Of a stretch of 27,640 nt of DNA, positions 6,002 through 12,759 are shown in pieces. How positions within the stretch are numbered: position 1 is the stretch's first letter; each line of letters begins with the position of its first letter. Origin of the DNA: Clostridia bacterium (lineage in GTDB: Bacteria > Bacillota_A > Clostridia > Oscillospirales > CAG-382); contig JAFWWX010000033.1 in assembly GCA_017517985.1 (NCBI GenBank), positions 1-27,640 of the forward strand, written 5' to 3'. A program made the translations under genes and the position numbers. The notes under the pieces are model-generated. The model was not told the origin of the DNA. It searched no databases and saw nothing but the letters and a program-made list of their open reading frames with translations.

Positions 6002-6832
6002 TTATGCACAGTTGCGTTCTTTCCATTCTTCGAGAATCTCCCACAAGGCATTTTCACACTGCTTACGAGTGTAATTAGCCGGGAAGTATTTACGGAGTTT
6101 GGAATAATCTATTGATAATGTAGTTTCTATTTCATCAACGGATAGTATTTTGAAGATTTCATCTTCATTCAATGTACCGTCAAGAAACTTCTTTTTAAGT
6201 TTTTTTGCCTGTTGCAAATTCACTTTGCACTCTACAAATTCAATCTGATTGTTTAATGCAACCTGCATCTTAACATTCAAAAAAGATATTTCTGCACCTG
6301 CTGTAACGGGAATGATTTTCTTATCAACCTTATCCAACAAGTCGAGTATCAATTCTGTAAGGCGTATGTACCGTCTTATCTGTCTTCCGCTTTTATCAGC
6401 ATCTTTTCCTATTATTTCTGAGCTGATCAGCAGAATTTCATCATCTGCATCTAAAATTTCTCTTTTGCCTTGATGCTTGATTGCATCCAATTTAAGTTTA
6501 TAAGCATACGCTTTTTCACTTGGCAAGAGATTTTCTCGTTGCAGATTACAGTCAACAAGCATAATAGCCGCTTCATCATCATCCAGCTCCATAATGGTAG
6601 CAGGGATTTCAGTTACACCGGCAATTTCACAAGCACGCTTTCTTCTGTGTCCTGAAATAATTTCATACTTGTTGTTTTTTATCTGTCTAACGATAATCGG
6701 CACAAGAACACCAACAATCTTGACACTTTCTGCAAGTTCTGTCATTGCCTCATCATCTATCACATGAAATGGTTGAGCCTCGTAAGGCACAAGATCTTTC
6801 AGCGAAAGATTAACTACTTCTTTATGCTGCAT
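6002..6832 (-). CDS. parB: ParB/RepB/Spo0J-family partition protein
   Basis: About 276 aa from the chosen start. The ParB N-terminal CTPase domain is clear: DLVPYEAQPFHVIDDEAMTE, VGVLVPIIVRQI, GHRRKRA at 61-67 (the Arg patch), and NLQRENLLPSEKA at about 96-108. A central helical HTH region follows (SGRQIRRYIRLTELI), then a variable C-terminus. The longest frame begins 32 codons earlier, but AGGAAGGT precedes the ATG at 6832, which overlaps the upstream stop by 11 bp. No ParA is in the window. ParB is one of the defining members of PRTRC cassettes (ParB-related, ThiF-related), and its place at the end of the operon containing ThiF, E2-like and JAB genes fits that. Partition or DNA-sliding-clamp function is inferred. 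Confidence 0.9.
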   Translation of the reverse strand: MQHKEVVNLSLKDLVPYEAQPFHVIDDEAMTELAESVKIVGVLVPIIVRQIKNNKYEIISGHRRKRACEIAGVTEIPATIMELDDDEAAIMLVDCNLQRENLLPSEKAYAYKLKLDAIKHQGKREILDADDEILLISSEIIGKDADKSGRQIRRYIRLTELILDLLDKVDKKIIPVTAGAEISFLNVKMQVALNNQIEFVECKVNLQQAKKLKKKFLDGTLNEDEIFKILSVDEIETTLSIDYSKLRKYFPANYTRKQCENALWEILEEWKERNCA

Positions 6833-7145
6833 AGGCAACCTTCCTTTCAGGCAATCGAGCGAATGTATCTTTGATAATATTTTTGAATGACTCTTGATGA
6901 GAAAAGTCCACATGAGTCCATTCTTCATATATCTGTTCTAAAACATTCCCACGAAATGACAGAATCCTTTTAATCATCTCTCCCGTAAACTCATAACCGT
7001 TCATCAGAATGATGTAAATTTCTTCGATACAAAAAATCTTATATGACCGGTCATAAATCTCTGTTGAGTTAAGCGAAAGGAGTTCTTTTTTGAATTCGGC
7101 ATAATCATTTTCTATTCTCTGTATTACACGATTTCTTCTTTTCAT
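6822..7145 (-). CDS. DUF3848-like small protein
   Basis: This 107-aa acidic/aromatic protein is predicted all-helical. The pattern STEIYDRSYKIFCIEEIYII, then an LEQIYEEWTHVDFSH-like stretch, recalls DUF3848, a family of unknown function found in Clostridia; this is from memory and uncertain. It starts with GGAGGT at good spacing and overlaps the preceding gene by four bases (ATGA). It also overlaps the ParB start, so three genes are translationally coupled. Function is unknown. Confidence 0.65.
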   Translation of the reverse strand: MKRRNRVIQRIENDYAEFKKELLSLNSTEIYDRSYKIFCIEEIYIILMNGYEFTGEMIKRILSFRGNVLEQIYEEWTHVDFSHQESFKNIIKDTFARLPERKVAYAA

Positions 7146-7669
7146 AAACTACCTCCGAAAACATTATAAACGACATTGTTTTCAAACAACTGTTTAGGTG
7201 TATAGGTTCCGATTAGTCTTGTTACCTTTTCATCATAACCCTTTGCACCTTTTTCCCACTGTTGTTTTGATAACTCATACAACTTTTGACTGAATTCGTT
7301 TTTGAACCCAAGCACTCTCATTGCCTTGATAATACTTGAATCCACATCAACGAGAAACACAGGCATAAAATATCCTTGCTTGCCGGGATTTTTCAAACGA
7401 AATTCTTTGTATAAAGCCATATTGAAAGGCATATTGAAAGACATTACATTATTAAGATTTATGTTTACGAAAATAACATCTTCAATGTAAGACAGCGAAA
7501 CATAAATCGGTCCTTTATCAACCGCTTTAATTTCTTCATCTGTTATATTGCTTAATGTTATCGTGCATTCGCACATATTATCTCGTGTCTCAAATGTTCC
7601 GCCTTCGCCAACTAACACGCCGTCAAATTTTTCGCCTACTGAATATAGTTTAAAACCATACTGTTCCAT
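7142..7669 (-). CDS. Hypothetical protein
   Basis: About 175 aa and not recognised. It has a beta-rich N-terminal half (GFKLYSVGEKFDGVLVGEGG) and a helical C-terminal half. There is no signal peptide, no membrane segment and no conserved Cys/His cluster. The longer frame starts at an ATG at 7684 that is itself part of the GGAGGT ribosome site, so the ATG at 7669 is the true start. It lies in a tight run of unknown genes, ATGA-coupled to the next. Confidence 0.7.
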   Translation of the reverse strand: MEQYGFKLYSVGEKFDGVLVGEGGTFETRDNMCECTITLSNITDEEIKAVDKGPIYVSLSYIEDVIFVNINLNNVMSFNMPFNMALYKEFRLKNPGKQGYFMPVFLVDVDSSIIKAMRVLGFKNEFSQKLYELSKQQWEKGAKGYDEKVTRLIGTYTPKQLFENNVVYNVFGGSL

Positions 7670-7684
7670 AATGTTTACCTCCAT

Positions 7685-8170
7685 TTATCTGATGTTCACA
7701 TATAATTTGAGTGGTCTGGATAAATCAACCTCTGCATATTCTTCCTCTATAGCATCAACTTCATATCTTCCGTTTAGCGTTGCCGTAGTTCCTGTGTGGT
7801 GTTTACTATTGCTTTCTTTCCAGCACTCTTTAATACTCTTGTATAAAGAAAGTTTTTCTGCAATATCATATTCACCAGCACAAGCCATTGCATTACCAAA
7901 ATAAACATATTCTGTCGAACTGCCTTTAAGATAGAACCCATATGTAATAAGTCTTTTCTGCATCTTTCTTCTGCTGCGAAGAAAATGTTTTACTTCTGCA
8001 ACAACCTTTTCTTTTTCGCCTTTTGACAACAGATAGCCCCACATATATCCCGATGTATCCACATCAAGTTTTTTGTACGAACCATCAGCTTGCAAAAGTG
8101 AGATATAGAAAGTTTCCGGTGCATACTTATAACCAAGACCTACTCTGAAACATCTGCTTACTTTTGACAT
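7685..8170 (-). CDS. Hypothetical protein
   Basis: About 161 aa and not recognised. It begins MSKVSRCFRVGLGYKYAPET and looks alpha/beta, with a basic stretch HFLRSRRKMQKR around residues 77-88. Its start is chosen at 8170, where GGAGGTG is well spaced. The stop of the preceding gene and this start share a base (TAATG). The longer frame would overlap the nucleotidase gene by 52 bp and has no ribosome site. Confidence 0.7.
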   Translation of the reverse strand: MSKVSRCFRVGLGYKYAPETFYISLLQADGSYKKLDVDTSGYMWGYLLSKGEKEKVVAEVKHFLRSRRKMQKRLITYGFYLKGSSTEYVYFGNAMACAGEYDIAEKLSLYKSIKECWKESNSKHHTGTTATLNGRYEVDAIEEEYAEVDLSRPLKLYVNIR

Positions 8171-8733
8171 TACTTTACACCTCCACAAATATTGACTATC
8201 AGCTCGTAAATCTCTTTCCACGAAGATACTCTAATTATTCCGTTTGCTTCCGCATCATAATTTTGATTATGTGGCGCATTCATAAGGAATTTTCGATAAT
8301 CTCCGCCGATGTGATTATGTACTGCATCATCAATTAAAATATCGCCTTTAATCATTTGTTTTTTGCTGGTTACAATAACATTTCTCCAAGAGATATACGG
8401 AAAATACTTTAATATTACTTTTTCAATCTTAGGTTGAAATGTTTTATAATGTGCACTTGTGACAACATAAACATTATGCCCGTCATCAATCAGTTTCTTT
8501 ATGTACTTTATACTGCCTTCAATGGGCTGAAGTTCATCCCACAATTCAGGATCGTGAAGAGGTGCATATATCTGCTCCTTTGTCAGTGCAGTAAAAATTT
8601 GCATTAAATCCCATACACAAATATCTGAGTTTTTGATTGACAATCCGTATTGCTTATTTAAGCGTGCTATCCAAACACTCATAAGGTCAACCATAGTATC
8701 ATCCATATCAACCAGAATTGTTAGTTTTTCCAC
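8170..8733 (-). CDS. 5'(3')-deoxyribonucleotidase-like HAD phosphatase
   Basis: About 187 aa. It is a HAD-superfamily hydrolase of the cytosolic 5'(3')-deoxyribonucleotidase (NT5C) type. Motif I is ILVDMDDTMVD with the nucleophile and general acid aspartates at 9 and 11. Motif II is VYVVTSAH, with the lysine in TSKKQMIKGD. Motif III is DILIDDAVHN. Such enzymes dephosphorylate deoxynucleoside monophosphates. The start is taken at the GTG at 8733 because AAGGAGG is seven bases upstream; a longer ATG frame at 8760 overlaps further into the previous gene and lacks a site. It may tune the dNMP pool during element replication, or act on host or phage nucleotides. Both are inference. Confidence 0.85.
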   Translation of the reverse strand: MEKLTILVDMDDTMVDLMSVWIARLNKQYGLSIKNSDICVWDLMQIFTALTKEQIYAPLHDPELWDELQPIEGSIKYIKKLIDDGHNVYVVTSAHYKTFQPKIEKVILKYFPYISWRNVIVTSKKQMIKGDILIDDAVHNHIGGDYRKFLMNAPHNQNYDAEANGIIRVSSWKEIYELIVNICGGVK

Positions 8734-8923
8734 TTTCTTTCCTCCTTTTTTCATCTTCATCTTTAGGACAGTAGTTTTTATATTTACATATTGGCAAATC
8801 CCTTAATTTCACACCACCAAGTCTTTTTTCCTTTGCGACCTGATAAAGACACAAGGGCAATCCCTTTCCCAAAGGATGAATTACATACACACAATCTTCA
8901 ACAGGTTTCTTGATTTTTGCCAT
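8708..8923 (-). CDS. Small cysteine-containing hypothetical protein
   Basis: 71 aa, with a basic start and a charged tail. Four cysteines occur (11, 25, 46, 52), the last two in ICKYKNYCP, which could hold a metal ion; no family is recognised. The ribosome site is weak (GGATGG/GGCGG), so translation probably depends on coupling to the upstream gene, whose stop lies five bases before its start. Its 3' end overlaps the nucleotidase start. Confidence 0.6.
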   Translation of the reverse strand: MAKIKKPVEDCVYVIHPLGKGLPLCLYQVAKEKRLGGVKLRDLPICKYKNYCPKDEDEKRRKESGKTNNSG

Positions 8924-8928
8924 AGTAA

Positions 8929-9249
8929 CTACGCCGCCATCCTTTCTAACACTTGTTTTTCAGGTGCATCGAATTCTTCGCTGCCGCATCTTTTACGGAA
9001 CATCTCATCTTCCGAACCGAGCCTCAGCCATACCTCACTTGGATAAACAAGCATATTGCATACCATATCTACTACTGTAAATTCTGCAACATCTTTATAC
9101 CATTCAGGTTTATATCCATTCATACATTGAATTCTTTTACACCAGTCGTACTCCATCTTGAATTTATCGCCTATATTGAATGCAGTATCCATTTCAACCT
9201 CATCAGGTTTCCATGTATCTCTGGCACCCTTTAATACCTTTAATAACAA
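8929..9249 (-). CDS. Hypothetical protein (TTG start)
   Basis: 106 aa and not recognised. It has aromatic and charged residues with a central EYDWCKRIQCMNGYKPEW and three or four cysteines. The start is a TTG preceded by AGGAGGAAGAAAA, an excellent site; there is no in-frame ATG near it. It is part of the dense block of small unknown genes. Confidence 0.6.
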   Translation of the reverse strand: MLLKVLKGARDTWKPDEVEMDTAFNIGDKFKMEYDWCKRIQCMNGYKPEWYKDVAEFTVVDMVCNMLVYPSEVWLRLGSEDEMFRKRCGSEEFDAPEKQVLERMAA

Positions 9250-9260
9250 TTTTCTTCCTC

Positions 9261-9575
9261 CTACAGATATGTTTTATCAATTTGTTTCTCATTTTCATCA
9301 AGCCAATAATACGCAGGACACATATCGCCGAGTTCTCTCTTTGCCTCTCTTTTATGCGAAGCAAGAATGTCTTTGTCGGTTACAATGTAGCCTTCACCCA
9401 TAATCTCAATACTACCGTTTTTAAGTTTCTTTACATAATAAAAGAAATTATCATAAGTCCCTTTGAACGGTTCAATAAACAAGGTGAATTCTCCGCCGTA
9501 CCCTTCGTTAAAAGATTTTGAGCAATAATATGCTGCCTTTTTTCTTAGCTTGCTAATTTGCATACTTCCTTTCAT
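9261..9575 (-). CDS. Hypothetical protein
   Basis: 104 aa and not recognised. It is basic at the N-terminus (SKLRKKAAYYCSKSF), beta-rich in the middle and charged at the end. The start at 9575 follows AGGAGG with 5-base spacing. The 24 bp spanning its ribosome site and ATG are identical to those of the upstream gene at 10107, a trace of local duplication. Confidence 0.65.
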   Translation of the reverse strand: MKGSMQISKLRKKAAYYCSKSFNEGYGGEFTLFIEPFKGTYDNFFYYVKKLKNGSIEIMGEGYIVTDKDILASHKREAKRELGDMCPAYYWLDENEKQIDKTYL

Positions 9576-9596
9576 AACAACCTCCTAAAAATCTGC
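9573..9596 (-). repeat. 24-bp intergenic repeat, copy A
   Basis: These 24 bp carry GCAGATTTTTAGGAGG, a short spacer and the ATG of the 9575 gene. They are identical to 10105-10128. The identity at a non-coding junction shows that this segment was duplicated together with the neighbouring zinc-ribbon gene. Confidence 0.85.
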
Positions 9597-9597
9597 T

Positions 9598-10107
9598 TTA
9601 ATTACTTTCGCATTCAATACTTGCAGTTTTAGACAATTCTCCCACAATTGACAGAACTGTTTTTTCACTACCTGCTTCCATATAAAAGTCGCTTACTTTT
9701 AATATTGATTCATCCGTGATGCCATTACACAAAGAACACTCAGGTCTTTTCAAGATAACACCTTCGTCTATGTCTCTGTACGAATAAGGCATAGTTGAAA
9801 GAATGTCACAACCACAAGCCCAGCATGTATGCAACTTATCGCTGAATATTTCCTTGATTTTTTGCAATGCCGCCTTGTCTTTTCTAAAACACTTTTTCAG
9901 CTTCTTGAGGTTCTTTCTGTAAAACAGAATCAGAACATTCCCATTATCGTCCTCATAATATATCGGGGACAATTCTTCTCTGTGTTTTTCTAATTTTTCT
10001 ACAAACGGATAAATCTCATTTTCATATACAGCGCCCCTTGTATAGAAAGCACAGACAATATTTTTATGATTTGAAAGATGCCATTTGATAGAGTCAACTA
10101 ACTGCAT
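9598..10107 (-). CDS. Zinc-ribbon paralogue 1, function unknown
   Basis: 169 aa. A putative zinc-binding unit lies in the C-terminal half: C95-x2-C98-x-C100-D, then MPYSYRD, then ECSLC at C124-x2-C127. The N-terminal part has an ELSPIYYEDDNGNVLILFYR stretch. The next gene upstream (10117-10575) has the same layout: C-x2-C-x-C, PYxYRD and ECxxC at nearly the same spacing, and an HYEKNGKSELIVFY counterpart. The two are therefore tandem paralogues. The four-cysteine arrangement suggests a treble-clef or ribbon fold. Function is unknown. Confidence 0.75.
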   Translation of the reverse strand: MQLVDSIKWHLSNHKNIVCAFYTRGAVYENEIYPFVEKLEKHREELSPIYYEDDNGNVLILFYRKNLKKLKKCFRKDKAALQKIKEIFSDKLHTCWACGCDILSTMPYSYRDIDEGVILKRPECSLCNGITDESILKVSDFYMEAGSEKTVLSIVGELSKTASIECESN

Positions 10108-10128
10108 AACAACCTCCTAAAAATCTGC
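10105..10128 (-). repeat. 24-bp intergenic repeat, copy B
   Basis: Identical to 9573-9596. In this copy the GCAGATTTTTAG part encodes the last residues (ADF) and stop of the upstream paralogue. In the other copy the stop codon falls just before it. Confidence 0.85.
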
Positions 10129-10575
10129 ATTTATACCTTTCATAATCGCTTTTTCAGTTCCATGCTCTTTTTGGCATTCATATATCTCATAAAATGCTTT
10201 GTTGTCATACTCTCTGCAGACATAGCATTCATAAGACCTACCAACACAACCGCCATTATCTCTGTAAGTGTATGGGAATGGTCCATAGATACCGCAACGG
10301 CATCCGGTACATCTGTGTACTTTGCCGGCTGCAACCTCTTCAGCAATCTCAAACACTTTACTGTCAAATTTGAATTCATCAAGCATTTCCTGCAGTTTAT
10401 CTGCGTAAAAGACTATCAACTCCGACTTTCCGTTTTTCTCATAATGAAACGGTTCAATTCGTTCATGGCACTCCATAAGTTTTCTCAAAAATTTAGCGTT
10501 TGGAGAGCCGTCGTCAAATTCTTCATGAATCATAGAACATATAAGCAATCTTTCAGAGTTTTTTTCAGTATTCAT
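10117..10575 (-). CDS. Zinc-ribbon paralogue 2, function unknown
   Basis: 152 aa. It shares with the downstream neighbour the pattern HRC89TGC92RC94G, then PFPYTYRDNGG, then YEC117YVC120, plus the SELIVFYADKLQEML segment. It lacks the first 20 or so residues of the paralogue. The start has AGGAGGT with good spacing, but that site can pair with a CCTCCT just upstream (see the switch at 10582-10619). A second frame within this gene (10140-10382) is a shadow. Confidence 0.75.
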   Translation of the reverse strand: MNTEKNSERLLICSMIHEEFDDGSPNAKFLRKLMECHERIEPFHYEKNGKSELIVFYADKLQEMLDEFKFDSKVFEIAEEVAAGKVHRCTGCRCGIYGPFPYTYRDNGGCVGRSYECYVCREYDNKAFYEIYECQKEHGTEKAIMKGINADF

Positions 10576-10581
10576 ATGTTA

Positions 10582-10619
10582 CCTCCTAAAATAGCAGGAG
10601 GATGCCGCAAGCACCCTCC
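10582..10619 (-). promoter_or_regulatory. Possible Shine-Dalgarno switch
   Basis: In the mRNA sense, GGAGGGTGC (10611-10619) pairs with GCATCCTCC (10597-10605) around a 5-base loop, with one wobble pair. The CCTCCT within the second arm (10596-10601) can instead pair with AGGAGG (10582-10587), the ribosome site of the zinc-ribbon gene 2. The two helices exclude one another, which could set translation of the downstream gene. No poly-T follows, so it is not a terminator. Confidence 0.5.
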
Positions 10620-10645
10620 CGAAAATTAAATCTCCATACAAGAAT

Positions 10646-11656
10646 TTATGCAGCCATAGGCATATTCCAAATTTGCGCATTTCTGACGCCCATTCCGAAC
10701 TGATTGCACATATCACGAAGCATTGTAAATTCTTCGTCTATGCCTGATAAATCCCTCTTTAGTATCATCTCATAATCTCTTTTCTTGGCTTCAAGCGATT
10801 GGATTTTGAGAACCCAACGATCAAGAATTTTTTGACTTGTGTTTCCGTTTTGAATCAGTTTCCCGATGCGTTTCTGGTATTCCTCAATTTCCCGTGCCAT
10901 ATCAAGATAAAACTCATGAGCCATCTTTTTTCTTTGCTTTTCATCATCCGCAACATACATTGAATTTATGCTGATATATTTAGCGTCCCTTTTACTGTTA
11001 GGATAGGTATATAAGTTTTCGTTACCTACCAACTCCATAAAGTCCTCTAAAAGCTGAATTTTGTGCATGTATGCCTTCGGGATGAAATAGTGATGACCTC
11101 TTGCGGATATGCTGATTGCATTCATTTGTGATATATATTTTCCTGCCATAGTTTCAATACTGCGGTTTCCAATACAATCCTGATACAGTTCAAACATCTG
11201 CTCAGCCTGTCTAAAATATCCTCGTATATCTCTGCCGGATGTGTAATCAACATCTGAAAGCGTTATCGTTCCGCTTGCCTTATCAAGAATGATGTTTGCA
11301 AGTTTTTTGTATGTATTGGTGCTCTCATACAAGGTTTCCTCTACTAACTCACGGGACAAAACTTCTGACTCAGCTCGTTTATTATCTCTGCAATATATTC
11401 TGGTTACTTTCTTTTCGCCATTTACAGATTCTTCGATGCTGTCATAGATTTCTCCCGTTGCACTTCTATATGCATCGGTAATTGAAATTTTTTCGTTTAC
11501 CTCAATAGGAAAACCTATCTGCTCACAAACACTTTTAACACTATCCACTTTAACGACCATATTGGGAAGAGAATAATACATATACTTACCCATAATATTC
11601 TCTGCCTGACCGTTATCTGTGTTTATCGCCATAAACTTATTTATACCATTACTCAT
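10646..11656 (-). CDS. Conserved-looking hypothetical protein (DUF6744-like?)
   Basis: 336 aa, soluble, no membrane segment. The C-terminal third is strongly helical and charged (HEFYLDMAREIEEYQKRIGK onward), probably coiled coil. A central stretch SARGHHYFIPKAYMHKIQLL looks conserved. It resembles proteins annotated as DUF6744 in Firmicute mobile elements, but this is recollection and weak. It starts with AGGAGGT and lies between the primase and the zinc-ribbon pair, so a role in element replication is possible but not shown. Confidence 0.6.
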   Translation of the reverse strand: MSNGINKFMAINTDNGQAENIMGKYMYYSLPNMVVKVDSVKSVCEQIGFPIEVNEKISITDAYRSATGEIYDSIEESVNGEKKVTRIYCRDNKRAESEVLSRELVEETLYESTNTYKKLANIILDKASGTITLSDVDYTSGRDIRGYFRQAEQMFELYQDCIGNRSIETMAGKYISQMNAISISARGHHYFIPKAYMHKIQLLEDFMELVGNENLYTYPNSKRDAKYISINSMYVADDEKQRKKMAHEFYLDMAREIEEYQKRIGKLIQNGNTSQKILDRWVLKIQSLEAKKRDYEMILKRDLSGIDEEFTMLRDMCNQFGMGVRNAQIWNMPMAA

Positions 11657-11669
11657 TTTATAACCTCCT

Positions 11670-12758
11670 TTAAGCGGCCACAGGCATTGCCTGTGACTGC
11701 TTTTCTAATACTTTAGCGAGAAAATAATCATCTAAACCTTTGTATGCAGGGTTCCAAGTGCAACTAATGTTTTCTACACCCGTACCGTTAAGTGCTGTCC
11801 TAAGTGCTATCATAGCCTTTTTTACTTCGGGCTTTGAACGCTTATCCATATCCATAGCCTCGTAAATTCGAGTTATTCCCAATTCATTGATTATCTCAGG
11901 AAGATATGTAATTGCATTTACACCCGGAACAGCTATAAACAACTGTCCGTTTGATAAAACACTTGTTACATCTGCTTTCATTGCGCCTTCTGTCAAACAA
12001 GCTTCTTTTGCATTTGTATCACCAACAATGTGTATCCACGGTTTAGCTCCGGTTCCGCTCGGATAGTGTTTACTTGAAAACCATCTGAACTTCTTTTCAT
12101 CTGAATCCGCCGGAACATCCAATCGCATCTGCAATCCTTGGATATATCCCTCGTGATTGCAGACCGGAATAAAAATACCACCGTGTTTGTTTATATACAT
12201 CTGCAAATCGCCATATTTATCAATATAAAAACCGGGGATACCGATTAAGTCGTGTTTAGATGCAAGTTTTTCTAAGACCTCACGCCTGAACACTCTATCC
12301 ATCGGCATACTGCGATACATAAACTGATGAATGTGCCTGAATGACAAACCACGCATTTCAAGTGCATGTCTGTGTGCCGTATTTAGTTTTAGAAGACTTA
12401 AAAAATCATAATATACATTATGCCTGTCCTCAATTGACCGAATCGGCATTTCATCGACTTCACTATACTGCACTACAGCAGGCTCAAAATTTTCTTTATT
12501 TCCTCTTAAAACTTCACACGCCTCTTTATTGGATACACCGTACAACTTTGCATACAATGTAACACTGTTTCCGCTCTCTCCGCATTTAAAACAATTAAAC
12601 CGTTCTTTTTGACGATTGATACCTAAATGATACTTTCTGTCATTACAAAACGGACATAATGCCTTAAACTCAACATCGTTGCTGTTTTTCGGGTGGAATT
12701 GTATCCCGCAATACTTTGCAACCTCAATTATGTCAAAATGTTCATACTCAAAAGCCAT
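11670..12758 (-). CDS. CHC2 zinc-finger / TOPRIM primase-like protein
   Basis: 362 aa. The N-terminus has a DnaG-type zinc finger with C35-x2-C38 and C56-x2-C59 in CPFCNDRK and NCFKCGESGN. The C-terminal half holds a TOPRIM-like (DUF3854-like) domain: ACLTEGAMKADV with E257, followed by AMDMDKRSKP with D303-x-D305 as the metal-binding pair. Between them lies a linker that includes an IPVCNHEGYIQGLQMR strand set typical of primase-like proteins. The classic DnaG helicase-interaction domain is missing, so it is shorter than a chromosomal primase. It probably makes primers or acts on nucleic acid in element replication, next to Rad50-like and Rad52-like genes. It starts one base after the previous stop, with AGGAGG. 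Confidence 0.85.
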   Translation of the reverse strand: MAFEYEHFDIIEVAKYCGIQFHPKNSNDVEFKALCPFCNDRKYHLGINRQKERFNCFKCGESGNSVTLYAKLYGVSNKEACEVLRGNKENFEPAVVQYSEVDEMPIRSIEDRHNVYYDFLSLLKLNTAHRHALEMRGLSFRHIHQFMYRSMPMDRVFRREVLEKLASKHDLIGIPGFYIDKYGDLQMYINKHGGIFIPVCNHEGYIQGLQMRLDVPADSDEKKFRWFSSKHYPSGTGAKPWIHIVGDTNAKEACLTEGAMKADVTSVLSNGQLFIAVPGVNAITYLPEIINELGITRIYEAMDMDKRSKPEVKKAMIALRTALNGTGVENISCTWNPAYKGLDDYFLAKVLEKQSQAMPVAA

Positions 12759-12759
12759 A

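Noticed and set aside
10162..10629. A 155-codon rightward frame opposite the zinc-ribbon gene
   Set aside because: It is a shadow of the real leftward gene, which has a good ribosome site, the Cys motif and a paralogue.
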